A stretch of 64,000 bases of DNA from Bacteroidia bacterium (GTDB lineage: Bacteria; Bacteroidota; Bacteroidia; J057): the NCBI GenBank assembly GCA_030430205.1, contig JAUIGE010000033.1, positions 1-64,000 of the forward strand, read 5' to 3'. Of this stretch, positions 45,104-54,597 are shown piece after piece. The notes beneath the pieces are model-generated. The model saw only the letters and a program-made list of their open reading frames with translations, made no database searches and was not told the DNA's origin. Numbering within the stretch: the first letter of the stretch is position 1; each line of letters starts with the position of its first letter. The position numbers and the translations under genes were made by a program.

Positions 45104-48100
45104 ATGACTTCCTTTAAGCATCTGCAGACTATCGCTTTCCCGCTGTTTCTGTCTTTTTTGTTATTACAAGCTGTTCTTCTGAAGATAAAACGGATACTGC
45201 CGGGCCAGAGAAAACGGCGCTTCCTGCCAGCAATTCGGATGCTCGTTTCAAACTTTTGCCAGCCTCCCAAACGGGTATCCAATTTTCCAATCCCATCACC
45301 GAAACGGATCAATTCAATTATTTCACCTATTCCTATATCTACAATGGTGCGGGCGTGGCTTCGGGTGATTTGGACAATGATGGTTTGCCTGAAATTTTCT
45401 TTACTGCCAATTTCCAGAAAGATGTTTTGTATAAAAATGATGGGAAACTTCATTTTACAGACATCAGCCAACAGGCGGGGATTAGGCATCAGGGCGGATT
45501 TTCGACTGGTGTTTCTTTCGTAGACATCAACCAGGATGGCCTGCCCGACATCTATATTTGCCGCTCAGGGCCTTTTCGGGACGAGGGAAGAAGCAACCTG
45601 CTTTACATCAACAAAGGCAATCTTCAGTTTGAAGAAGCGGCCGCCCAATATGGTCTGAATGATCAGGGCTATTCTATCCAGGCCTATTTTTTTGATTATG
45701 ACAAAGACGATGACCTGGACATGTACCTCATCAATCATCGCATTGATTTTCCCAATGCAGTGGGTGCTCAGAAAAAGAGTAGCCAGCCCAATGAGGCGGC
45801 GGATTCGGATCATTTCTACCGAAATAATGGCGACGGCACCTTCACCAATATCTCCCAACAAGCAGGTATTTCCAATTTTGCGTGGGGCCTGAGCGCAGTT
45901 GTGGGTGATTTTAATGAGGATGGCTGGGAAGATATTTATGTGAGCAATGACTTTCTGGAAGCAGATTTTCTCTATATCAACCAGAAAAACGGCAGTTTCA
46001 AAGATGAAATATTATCCTACCTGAATCACATCCCCATGTTCAGCATGGGTTCCGATTTTGCCGACATCAACAATGACGGCCGCGAAGACCTCTACGTCAT
46101 GGACATGATGCCGGAGGACCATGTACGTTCCAAAATGCTGATGGCACCGATGAGTACGAGCGATTTTTGGGCCCTGGTCAATAACGGCTTTCACCGTCAA
46201 TACATGAGCAACTGCCTGCAACTGAATCACGGCCAGGGTCGCTTCAGCGAAATCGGCCAACTGGCTGGCGTCTCCAAAACCGACTGGAGCTGGTCTGCGA
46301 CCTTTGCCGACTTCGATAACGACAGTTATTAGGACCTCTTTGTGACTAATGGCATCAAAAAGGACATCACCGACAATGATTACAAAGCGAAAGCCCGCGA
46401 GGAAGTTCAGCAAAAAGGCCGTCGCCTTAGCCTGACAGAACTTCAGCAAATCATGCCGGGCACCAAGTTGAAAAACTATATGTTTCACAACCAGGGCAAC
46501 CTTCACTTTGAAAAAGTGCAGGATGACTGGGGCCTGGGGCAATCCTTCAACTCCAATGGCGCCTCTCTTGCCGATCTCGACGGCGATGGCGATCTCGAAA
46601 TTATTCTCAACAATATAGATGAGCCTGCTGCTATTTATGAAAACATTTCTTCCGACAAAAAACATTTTCTGCGGGTAAAACTGGAAGGAAGTAAACCCAA
46701 TGTGGAGGCGATCGGTGCACGCGTAAGCTTGTTGTATCAGGGAAAAAGGCAGGACCGCGTCTTGCGTAGTGCAAGGGGCTATCTATCTGGCTCTGAGCCC
46801 ATTTTGCATTTCGGTCTTGGAGAAATAAATCAGGTAGACAGCCTGCTGGTACAGTGGCCTGACGGCAAGCAAAGCTTGCTCACAAATGTCAAAAGCGACC
46901 AGCTCCTCGCCATCAGCAAAAACCAAAATCCGGTTCAGATTACGCTCCGTAAGGCTGCTTCTGCGGTTCAGTTTCAGGATGTTTCAGACAAGCTGAAGTT
47001 GAATATTCAGCATACAGAAAACGTCTACGACGACTTCGCAAAAGAAATTTTGCTGCCGCACAAGCAGTCCGAAAACGGTCCCCAAATCGCCGCAGGCGAC
47101 GCCAATGGTGATGGCCTGGAGGACATCTATATCGGCGGCGCAGCCGGACAGGCAGGCAGGCTCCTGCTGCAACATGCCAATGGCTATTTCTACGATAGCC
47201 GCAGCCAGCCCTGGAACCAGGACAAAGCCAGCGAAGACCTCGGCGCGCTCTTTTTTGACGCCGATGGCGATGGAGATCAGGACCTCTATGTGGTCAGTGG
47301 CGGAAATGAATTCGCAGAAAATGCACCCGAACTTCAGGATCGTTTTTACAGAAATGAGGGAAAAGGTATTTTCAAAAAAGACGCAAGCGCTTTACCGGCC
47401 ATGCTGAGCAGCGGCCAGCAGGTAATCGCCGCAGACATCGACGCTGATGGTGATCTGGATTTGTTTGTAGGTGGAAGGATCGTTCCGGGAAAATATCCTT
47501 TTAATCCCCGCTCTTTTCTCCTTCAAAATGATGGCGGAAAATTTACTGACATCACCGAAAGTCAGGCCCGAGGCCTGATGGAGCCCGGCCTGATCACAGG
47601 CGCTGTTTTCAGCGATTATGATGGCGATGGCGACAAGGACCTGATCCTGGTCGGTGAATGGACGGAAGTCCTCTTTTTCAACAACAACCAAGGCTCATTT
47701 GCCAAACAGACCGATACCGGCCTCGGTCAATATACCGGCTGGTGGTACAGCATTGCTGAAGGGGATTTTGATGGAGATGGAGACATGGACTATGCCGTAG
47801 GCAACCTTGGAGAAAACAACAAATTCAAAGGAAGCCTGGAGCATCCTTTTCATGTCTATTGCGATGATTTTGACGAAAACGGCAGCTACGACATCGTCCT
47901 CGCCAAGGACAAAGGCAACATCCAGCTCCCGCTTCGCGGCCGCCAATGCTCTTCCGAGCAGATGCCTTTTATCAAAGAGAAATTCCCTACCTACCAGAGC
48001 TTCGCTACTGCCAATCTCACCGAGATTTATTCTGAAGAAAGACTCTCCAAAGCTTTGCACAAGCAAGCCACGATTTTCGCCAGCGTCATTCTCCTGAATG

Positions 48101-48444
48101 AAGGCAAAGGGCAATTTTCTCTCCACCAGCTTCCCAACGAAGCCCAGATGGCTCCGATCAACGGTATCCTCGTTCAGGACCTGAACAGCGACGGCAAAGC
48201 AGACCTGGTCTGCGCAGGCAATCACTTCGGTGCCGAAGTGGAGACGGTTTGCTATGATGCCGGCAAAGGCATTTGCCTTTTGGGTGATGGCAAAGGCGGC
48301 TTCCAGCCGCTGAGTGTAGCCGCCAGCGGCTTCTATGCCCCAGGCAATGTGAAGAGCCTGAGCTGGCTGCATATCGGCGGCCTGCCGCATGTGGTGGTGG
48401 GAAATAATGGGGGGGCAATGCAGGCGTATCGGCTGGGGAATTAG
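45104..48444 (+). pseudogene. CRTAC/UnbV VCBS-repeat lipoprotein gene broken by a frameshift and a nonsense codon
   Basis: The intact product would be an ~1100-aa lipoprotein with FG-GAP/VCBS repeats (GDLDNDGLPEIFFTANF, FVDINQDGLPDIYI, GDFNEDGWEDIYVSND and others) and an ASPIC/UnbV domain (IGARVSLLYQGKRQDRVLRS). Two lesions are visible. First, ATG 45104 begins a signal peptide (MTSFKHLQTIAFPLFLSF), but adding one T to the T6 run at 45154-45159 is needed to reach VITSCSSEDKT, a perfect lipobox, in the frame of the rest. Second, TAG at 46330-46332 interrupts DFDNDSY*DLFVTNGI; both halves share one frame. Either the gene is decaying or the T-run is a sequence error or phase-variable tract; the TAG is not explained that way. 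The remaining reading frame is clean, so inactivation is recent. Confidence 0.8.
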
Positions 48445-48468
48445 GTTATTATGTAACATGCGCAAAGC

Positions 48469-48536
48469 TATATCCAGCTCAAACATGGCTTTTTCGCAGG
48501 CTTTGAGCTGGATATAATTTTTATATTCAGCTCAAA
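48469..48536 (+). promoter_or_regulatory. Leader with two mutually exclusive hairpins
   Basis: Copy a TATATCCAGCTCAAA (48469-48483), inverted copy b TTTGAGCTGGATATA (48502-48516), and direct copy c TATATTCAGCTCAAA (48522-48536). b is perfectly complementary to a, and to c with one G-U pair and a 5-nt loop, so only one hairpin can form at a time. It ends 34 bp before the ATPase gene. Confidence 0.6.
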
Positions 48537-48570
48537 AACTGTATTTTTATACTGTTTAAGCTGTGTTTAT

Positions 48571-50022
48571 ATGAAAAATGATTTCGTCGGTCGTTCAATT
48601 GAAAAACAAATCCTACTGGATGCGCTTCAATCAAATGAAGCCGAATTGGTCGCTGTCGTTGGAAGAAGAAGAGTAGGTAAAACTTTTCTTGTGCGATCAG
48701 TCTATGCTGATGCCATACAATTTGAAATGATTGGTATCCAAAAGGGAACGCTTCAGGAACAACTTGAACACTTCTCAAATCAGTTTAATATTTACTTCAA
48801 ACCCAGTGTTCCCTATCCGGTTCCCAAAAACTGGCTGCATGCATTTCAAATGCTGATTTTGCATTTTTTAGACAAAAAAACAGATCACAAAATTGTTCTT
48901 TTCTTTGATGAATTTCCCTGGATCGCGACTCGAAGGTCGGGATTTCTCAAAGCTTTTGGTGTTTTTTGGAATACCTGGGCCTCTCAAAATAATGTAGTTG
49001 TCGTGATCTGCGGGTCTGCTGCATCCTGGATGATCCAAAAAGTTGTGCGAGACAGAGGCGGCTTACACAATCGAATCACGAGAAGGATTCAACTTGAACC
49101 ATTTAACCTGGCAGAAACACAAGCTTATTTTGAAAACAGATCAATCAACCTTGATTTATATCAAATCATTCAGATTTACATGGCTTTAGGGGGAATTCCC
49201 CACTATCTTAAAGAGGTCAAGGCAGGACAGAGTGCTGTTCAGAATATTGATCGAATTTTTTTCTCAAGCAGTAGTATCATGAAGGAAGAATTTGATCTTT
49301 TATACCCATCACTGTTTGAAAATCCTGAAAATCATATTGAAATCATTAGAACGCTGGCAGAAAAGTGGCAAGGTCTTACTCGATCTGAATTGACCCATGC
49401 AACAACTATTTCAAATGGAGGAACTTTGAGCAAAACCCTTGAAGAGTTAGTTCACTCAGGTTTTTTGATGCCTTTTTACACCTTTGGAAAAAATAAAAGA
49501 GGCATTCGGTATCGCCTTATGGATGAATACTCCATCTTTTACCTGAAATTTATTGAAGACAAGCGGATAGAGGGAAAAGGGACATGGGAAAGATTGAGCC
49601 AAACACAAACCTACAAGACCTGGTCAGGTTATGCTTTTGAAAACATTTGCCTTAGGCATATTTCACAAATAAAAAAGGCATTGGGTATCGCTGGGGTCTA
49701 TTCCGAAACATCTACCTATCGCAAAAAAGGAGATGATGAAAATGCTGGCGTTCAAATTGACATGTTGATAGACCGAAAGGATCATGTGATCAATTTGTGT
49801 GAACTTAAATTTTACAATACTGAGTTCTCTGTTTCAAAGGCATATGCCCAGGAATTAAGAAAAAGAATGCAGCGCTTCAAAGAACATACACAAACCAAAA
49901 AACAATTGTTTTGGACACTGGTAACGACGTATGGTCTGGAAAAAAATCAGCATAGTATTGGGTTGGTAGATCGGGTTATAACCATGGATGCTTTGTTTCA
50001 TGAGGAAGATAATTGGTGGTGA
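48571..50022 (+). CDS. Archaeal-type AAA+ ATPase (ATPase_2/DUF234) with C-terminal nuclease-like domain
   Basis: 483 aa. Walker A VVGRRRVGKT (K37, T38), Walker B IVLFFDEFPW (D113-E114), sensor ICGSAASWM. A winged-helix region lies around 270-330 (GLTRSELTHATTISNGGTL). The C-terminal domain has the PD-(D/E)xK pattern: IDMLIDR with D397 and CELKFY with E411 and K413. This family is widespread and often mobile; its role is unsettled. Codon use is AT-richer than the upstream genes. The leader carries a three-copy motif able to form alternative hairpins. Confidence 0.85.
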   Translation: MKNDFVGRSIEKQILLDALQSNEAELVAVVGRRRVGKTFLVRSVYADAIQFEMIGIQKGTLQEQLEHFSNQFNIYFKPSVPYPVPKNWLHAFQMLILHFLDKKTDHKIVLFFDEFPWIATRRSGFLKAFGVFWNTWASQNNVVVVICGSAASWMIQKVVRDRGGLHNRITRRIQLEPFNLAETQAYFENRSINLDLYQIIQIYMALGGIPHYLKEVKAGQSAVQNIDRIFFSSSSIMKEEFDLLYPSLFENPENHIEIIRTLAEKWQGLTRSELTHATTISNGGTLSKTLEELVHSGFLMPFYTFGKNKRGIRYRLMDEYSIFYLKFIEDKRIEGKGTWERLSQTQTYKTWSGYAFENICLRHISQIKKALGIAGVYSETSTYRKKGDDENAGVQIDMLIDRKDHVINLCELKFYNTEFSVSKAYAQELRKRMQRFKEHTQTKKQLFWTLVTTYGLEKNQHSIGLVDRVITMDALFHEEDNWW

Positions 50023-50115
50023 TTTCCCCCAACCGCTCATCCATTTCCCCCAAAGGATCAATACGGGTAGCATAAAGCTAGAGAATCTCCCACCTTAGCT
50101 TAAAATAAAATCCGT

Positions 50116-51057
50116 ATGAAAATCCAATCATTCTCCATCACCGCATTAATTCTTTCTCTGATTCTCTTATTGGGAATTATGTCTTGTACGCCTGATGTCG
50201 TTGAGCCTTGCGAGGTTCCGGGTTGCGAAGGCATAGAAGAGCCGGTACAAGAAGTAGAGTCAGAAGCCTGCAAAGCACGAAGAGGAGATATAACCGTTCC
50301 CGCTCAAGGATTTCGTTTTTCAGATCCCGCCATGATTGGACCAGATGGGCCTTTCGCAATACTCCCTAATATTAGCCGTACGGGGGTTCCTACCGATATA
50401 GGTGCCCAATGGCCTGAACCAGATTCACTGATTCCTTATTATGAATTTGATGAAAATTCTTTTCGCTGGCAGGTAGATGGCGTTGAGGTGTCAGATCAAA
50501 TGTATTATGCACATATCTTTGACCAACCCGGCACCTATGAAATCGCTTATGCCTGCAAAGTCGAAAAATATTATACAGATGGAGACACCTGTACAGAAGA
50601 AATTCAGTTTGAAGACACGAAGGGCCAGCTTGAAGTTTTGCCAAGTCAAAATCTGGTCCTGACAGATATTACCTATATCTGGAAAAAACAAGGAGAGTGC
50701 AATGAGGACTTTCGACCGCTGAATCTTTGGGAAAGATGTCCTGATATCTATGTGGTATCCAAGGATCAGCATATTCGCACGCATACTGTTTGGGACAAAC
50801 GCTGGCAGGATGATGAGGACCATAGTTGGACCAGAAACGATACCCTTCAATTAATTGCAGACTTTACCTGGATAACATTCAAGGTGTATGATGAAGATTC
50901 TGGTTCAGGAACCGTAAATGATGATTTACATCATGAATATATTTTCACACCAGAAAACACCCAAAACTGGAGCCCGGGCACGCATGAACTGCGTGTAACC
51001 AGTGTTAGGAATGGCATAGAAGCCGCAACTTTGAGGATTACGTTGGAGGCGATTTAG
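50116..51057 (+). CDS. Predicted lipoprotein, unknown family
   Basis: 313 aa with a signal peptide and lipobox GIMSC (Cys about residue 24). A short acidic, Cys-containing segment follows (VEPCEVPGCEGIEEP). The body contains a PKD/Ig-like stretch (ENSFRWQVDGVEVSDQMYYA, FDQPGTYEIAYACKV) and a second beta-rich half (DFTWITFKVYDEDSGSGTVN). No named family recognised. A single-gene unit, ended by the long palindrome at 51078. Confidence 0.7.
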   Translation: MKIQSFSITALILSLILLLGIMSCTPDVVEPCEVPGCEGIEEPVQEVESEACKARRGDITVPAQGFRFSDPAMIGPDGPFAILPNISRTGVPTDIGAQWPEPDSLIPYYEFDENSFRWQVDGVEVSDQMYYAHIFDQPGTYEIAYACKVEKYYTDGDTCTEEIQFEDTKGQLEVLPSQNLVLTDITYIWKKQGECNEDFRPLNLWERCPDIYVVSKDQHIRTHTVWDKRWQDDEDHSWTRNDTLQLIADFTWITFKVYDEDSGSGTVNDDLHHEYIFTPENTQNWSPGTHELRVTSVRNGIEAATLRITLEAI

Positions 51058-51077
51058 GGAGAGGAAGTATAAATTAA

Positions 51078-51120
51078 AATAGGTTTACTAAACTTCGAAG
51101 TTTAGTAAACCTATTTGGTT
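51078..51120. terminator. Perfect 38-bp palindrome acting as bidirectional terminator
   Basis: AATAGGTTTACTAAACTTC (51078-51096) is followed directly by its exact reverse complement (51097-51115). It lies between the end of the lipoprotein gene (+) and the 3' end of tRNA-Ser (-) and can serve both. Confidence 0.75.
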
Positions 51121-51123
51121 TTG

Positions 51124-51211
51124 CAGAGAGTGAGGGATTCGAACCCTCGGTACCCTTTTGGGGTACACCCGCTTTCCAGGCGAGCCCGTTCGACCGCTCC
51201 GGCAACTCTCT
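51124..51211 (-). tRNA. tRNA-Ser(GGA)
   Basis: 88-nt class II tRNA read on the minus strand. The acceptor stem AGAGAGT pairs with ACTCTCT, with discriminator G and no encoded CCA. The D region is CCGGAGCGGTCGAACGG. The anticodon loop is CTGGAAA with anticodon GGA. The variable arm is GTACCCCAAAAGGGTAC, and the T arm is GAGGG-TTCGAAT-CCCTC. All class II serine features are present. A consensus Bacteroidota promoter lies immediately upstream. Confidence 0.97.
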
Positions 51212-51237
51212 GTATAAGGCAGTAAATGATCGGACGG

Positions 51238-51266
51238 CAAAGGTAAAAAAAATCGTGAAATAGCAA
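51238..51266 (-). promoter_or_regulatory. Promoter of tRNA-Ser
   Basis: On the minus strand: TTG (51266-51264), an 18-nt spacer, then TACCTTTG (51245-51238), an exact TAnnTTTG -7 element. The tRNA 5' end is 27 nt downstream. Confidence 0.75.
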
Positions 51267-51282
51267 GCATTTTTTGGCAATA

Positions 51283-51314
51283 TTGTGTTTGTCTGAAGCT
51301 ATTTTTTACCTTTT
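51283..51314 (+). promoter_or_regulatory. Candidate promoter of rhaT
   Basis: TTG at 51283-51285, a 21-nt spacer, TACCTTTT at 51307-51314 (one base off consensus), 27 bp before the start codon. It is divergent from the tRNA promoter. Confidence 0.4.
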
Positions 51315-51341
51315 TGCTTTAATTCGAAAAAAAACATCCAG

Positions 51342-52397
51342 ATGGGAGCATTCATTGGGGTCATCTTTCACTTTATCGGTGGCTTTGCCTCCGGCAGTTT
51401 TTATGTCCCTTTTCGCAAGGTAAAGGCCTGGGCCTGGGAAAGTGCCTGGATCATGGGCGGTCTTTTCTCCTGGCTGATTGTGCCTTTTCTGGCTGCGGCC
51501 CTGACCGTGCCTGACTTTATGGGCATTATCCGGCAAGCGGATGGAACGACCTTGTTTTGGACGTATTTTTTTGGCTTGCTCTGGGGCGTAGGAGGATTGA
51601 CCTTTGGGCTGGCGATGCGCTACCTGGGCATGAGTCTGGGTATGAGTGTGGCGCTGGGCTTTTGCTCGGCTTTTGGAGCGCTGGTTCCTTCGATCTATTA
51701 TGAGATCAGCCCTCAGGCTGGAAAACTGGGCATCGGGGATCTGTTTGGCAGTACAGGAGGACAATTGATCCTGCTCGGCGTAGCCGTTTGCCTCGCGGGT
51801 ATCGCTATCTGTGGACGGGCGGGTATGCGCAAAGAAAAAGAGCTGGATGACGCAACCAAAAAAGAAGGCGTAGCCGAATTCAACCTCGTCCTCGGGCTGA
51901 TCGTCGCGACGATCTCAGGCATCCTGTCTGCCTGCTTCAATTTCGGTATTGAGGCGGGAAAAGACATGGCAGGCACCGCCGTGTCTCTGGGCACCCATCC
52001 GCTTTTTCAAAACAACGTAACCTTCGTTGTCCTTCTCTGGGGAGGTCTCACCACCAATTTCATCTGGTGCATGATCCTGAATGCAAAAAACAAATCCTTC
52101 GGCAATTATACCGATCGCAAAACCCCTTTGCTCCAAAACTACGGCTGGGTAGCGCTGGCCGGCACGACCTGGTTTTTGCAGTTTTTCTTCTACGGCATGG
52201 GTGAGTCCAAACTCGGCAATGGCGCCTCCTCCTGGATTCTCCACATGGCATTTATCATCCTCGTCTCCAACGCCTGGGGCCTTTTACTCAAAGAGTGGAA
52301 AGGCGTCAGCCGCCGCACGATGGCGACCATTCTCACGGGAATTGCCGTGATACTGCTTTCTGTGGTGTTGGTAGGGTGGGGCAATTCGATGAATTAA
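51342..52397 (+). CDS. rhaT: L-rhamnose/H+ symporter RhaT
   Basis: 351-aa inner-membrane protein with about ten helices. RhaT family signatures: GVIFHFIGGFASGSFYVPFR, KVKAWAWESAWIMGGLFSW, GLTFGLAMRYLGMSLGMSVA, GFCSAFGALVP, and SGILSACFNFGIEAGKDM in the second half. It would import L-rhamnose with protons. No rhamnose catabolic genes (rhaA, rhaB, rhaD) are visible in this window, so the rest of the pathway must be elsewhere. Confidence 0.92.
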   Translation: MGAFIGVIFHFIGGFASGSFYVPFRKVKAWAWESAWIMGGLFSWLIVPFLAAALTVPDFMGIIRQADGTTLFWTYFFGLLWGVGGLTFGLAMRYLGMSLGMSVALGFCSAFGALVPSIYYEISPQAGKLGIGDLFGSTGGQLILLGVAVCLAGIAICGRAGMRKEKELDDATKKEGVAEFNLVLGLIVATISGILSACFNFGIEAGKDMAGTAVSLGTHPLFQNNVTFVVLLWGGLTTNFIWCMILNAKNKSFGNYTDRKTPLLQNYGWVALAGTTWFLQFFFYGMGESKLGNGASSWILHMAFIILVSNAWGLLLKEWKGVSRRTMATILTGIAVILLSVVLVGWGNSMN

Positions 52398-52408
52398 GCA
52401 TTCTCTCC

Positions 52409-53176
52409 ATGATCCTTTTTGCGCACGCCAACGGCTTTCCGGCAAAAGCCTATTCACATTTTTTCGATTGCCTTCAGCCCCACGAAGTCCGCTACCTCAA
52501 CTGCCTGGGCATGGGGAAATTTCCCTCCTCCCAGAACTGGAAGTTGCTGGCAGATGAGTTGATCGATTTTATCGAATCGGAGAAACTGGGCAAGGTCACA
52601 GGGCTGGGACATTCTCTCGGTGGCGTAGCCACCGTCTTTGCGGCGCGCAAGCGCCCGGATTTATTTGAAAGGATCATCATCCTTGATCCGCCTTTTTTTC
52701 ATCCTTCGAGAAGCCTGTTTGTCCCTGTGCTGACGGCACTGGGGCAAGGGCATCGGATCCCGATTGCGGGCAAGGCGCTGAGGCGGAAAGAACATTTTGC
52801 TGACAGGGAAGAAGCAAGGCTTTATTTTTCTACCAAAAGACTTTTTCAGCCCTTTCACCCCAAATGCTTCGAGGATTATATCCAGTTTGGCCTGACAGAA
52901 AACAAAACCCAACCAGGCCTCAGCCTGCAAATTCCGGCAAAGATCGAAGCCGCTTTTTTCATGAATACCCCCGGCATTGGCAGAAAAACGAGCTTTCCTT
53001 TTCCCAGCTTTTTGCTGCACTCCGAGTCTGAACAGGTTTTGCGAAAAAAAGATATTCGCTGGCTGAAAAAGCGAATGCCCGAAACGGTGTTTCTGGCGGT
53101 GGCGGGCGGCCACATGTTTCCGCTGGAGCGGCCGGCGGAGACGGCGGGGGTGATCTGTGCGATTCTGGAAGGCTAA
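52409..53176 (+). CDS. Alpha/beta-hydrolase
   Basis: 255 aa from ATG 52409 (MILFAHANGFPAKAYSHFFD); the frame also opens 114 bp earlier, inside rhaT. Oxyanion-hole strand LFAHANGFPA, nucleophile elbow GLGHSLGGVAT (Ser near residue 66), an acid around LHSESEQVL, and a C-terminal His in VAGGHMFPLERP. It may hydrolyse an ester or act as a haloperoxidase-like enzyme; substrate unknown. It follows rhaT by 11 bp and is probably cotranscribed. Confidence 0.85.
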   Translation: MILFAHANGFPAKAYSHFFDCLQPHEVRYLNCLGMGKFPSSQNWKLLADELIDFIESEKLGKVTGLGHSLGGVATVFAARKRPDLFERIIILDPPFFHPSRSLFVPVLTALGQGHRIPIAGKALRRKEHFADREEARLYFSTKRLFQPFHPKCFEDYIQFGLTENKTQPGLSLQIPAKIEAAFFMNTPGIGRKTSFPFPSFLLHSESEQVLRKKDIRWLKKRMPETVFLAVAGGHMFPLERPAETAGVICAILEG

Positions 53177-53223
53177 GGGCCTAATGAAAAACATCATTCT
53201 CCTATCCCATTTGTTGAAAATAG
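53173..53223 (+). repeat. 51-bp direct repeat, left copy
   Basis: Starts at the stop codon of the hydrolase gene (CTAAGGGCCTAATGAAAAAC...). An aligned copy at 61091-61141 matches at about 40 of 51 positions. Together they bracket 7.9 kb of accessory DNA. Confidence 0.5.
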
Positions 53224-53502
53224 CGCTGCTATCCTATTGTGGGTTAGCGGTGGAATGCGCGTTTTTGGAGCCTGCGGACTAAAAGTATTAAGGGTTACAC
53301 GCTATATTGCGGATAGACTCATGTTAGAGCCAATAGGGGGTTCAGGTCAATGTTATTTCTCTCAAAATGAAAGATTCAATCTCTAAGGACAATAAGCTAT
53401 CCCTTATGAAATAATAAAGATTTTGCTGAATTTTAAGAATTAGCAGATTGACCTACAAAACGAGCATTCCATTATAAAGATAAATTCAAATTCTGGTCCA
53501 AT
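53224..53502. other. Intergenic stretch without recognisable gene
   Basis: About 280 bp, AT-rich towards the right end. I see no convincing ORF, RNA gene or terminator. It contains the presumed promoter of the TIR-like gene, but no clear TTG/TAnnTTTG pair. Confidence 0.4.
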
Positions 53503-54594
53503 ATGAGCAAGTTTCCAGTTGATATTTTTTGTTTAAATGAACTTTACAAAAATGAAATCGAAAAAGCTGTGGAGATTTCGAACTCTTTACAAGACGAATT
53601 TGCTTTTAGTATGGCGAGCGCCACATTTGTAAATAAGTTTAGACTGTTAAATTTTGATAAGATCGATGGTGAAGAATTTCTAAATAGAAGTGAAAAAATT
53701 AGGAAAGATCTAAACGGGTACTTTCCCCATATTATTTTCATTACAGATTCACCAATTAGCGGAGGCAATTGGTCAAACCTATTTTCTTACAATTTTTGGG
53801 AGGATGGATTGACCATTATGACCTCTGACAGAGTAGAGGAATTAATTATCCCAAAAGGAAAAATGATACCGTATTTCCTTTATTACTTTGCTCAGACTGC
53901 TTTAAAATTTATGATCAAAAGAGAGGGACTAAGTAATCATTTAGGGGAATCAGAAAAGGGGTGTGTCTTTGATTTCATGAAAAACAAAACTGACATTTTA
54001 AAAAGTATGCGCCCAAATTCGATTTGCGATAAATGTAAGAGAGATTTGTTGAGTCTTTCCCCAAGTCCATCTGAGAATATGCTTGCGGCAATTGATCTTT
54101 TATTAGCAGAATCAGGAAGGACTTTGAATAGTCAGCCCAATAGTATTACAAAACCCAAGAAAAGAATTTTTATCGGTTCTTCAGTAGAGGGGCTAGATAT
54201 CGCTCGCAAAATCAAGTCGGGCCTTAAATATGACGCGCACGTTGATACATGGGCGGATGGGATTTTCGATGAACCAGGAAAAGCCTACATCGAAGTTTTG
54301 GAAGGAATTCTGTCTGATTATGAGTATTCCATTTTTGTTTTCAACCCTGATGATAAGGTTTATTCTCGAGGTAAAATGCAAGATATTCCAAGAGACAATG
54401 TAATCTTTGAATACGGATTATTTATGGGAAAACATTCCCGGAAGAACACTTTTTTTATCATTCCCCGTGGAGGAGACGTAAAAATTATGTCAGATTTGTT
54501 AGGAATTACTTGCCTGGATTATGATCCAACGAATCCTAATTTACAATCAGCCGTTAGTGATGCTTGCGATCAAATAAGGAACTTACTCAATTAA
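53503..54594 (+). CDS. TIR-like (CAP12/PF10137-type) effector with unrecognised N-terminal domain
   Basis: 363 aa. Residues 221-363 fit the TIR-like nucleotide-binding family used by CBASS Cap12 and Pycsar PycTIR effectors: RIFIGSSVEGLDIARKI, HVDTWADGIFDEPGKAYIEV, FVFNPDDKVYSRGKMQDIPR, DNVIFEYGLFMG (putative catalytic Glu303). Residues 1-210 are a separate domain I do not recognise, with C154, C175 and C178 (EKGCVFDF, SICDKCKRDLL) suggesting a metal site. No cyclase, SAVED or other sensor gene is adjacent. It would deplete NAD+ on activation if the family analogy holds. AT-rich, likely acquired; directly followed by an attC-like hairpin. Confidence 0.8.
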   Translation: MSKFPVDIFCLNELYKNEIEKAVEISNSLQDEFAFSMASATFVNKFRLLNFDKIDGEEFLNRSEKIRKDLNGYFPHIIFITDSPISGGNWSNLFSYNFWEDGLTIMTSDRVEELIIPKGKMIPYFLYYFAQTALKFMIKREGLSNHLGESEKGCVFDFMKNKTDILKSMRPNSICDKCKRDLLSLSPSPSENMLAAIDLLLAESGRTLNSQPNSITKPKKRIFIGSSVEGLDIARKIKSGLKYDAHVDTWADGIFDEPGKAYIEVLEGILSDYEYSIFVFNPDDKVYSRGKMQDIPRDNVIFEYGLFMGKHSRKNTFFIIPRGGDVKIMSDLLGITCLDYDPTNPNLQSAVSDACDQIRNLLN

Positions 54595-54597
54595 AAA

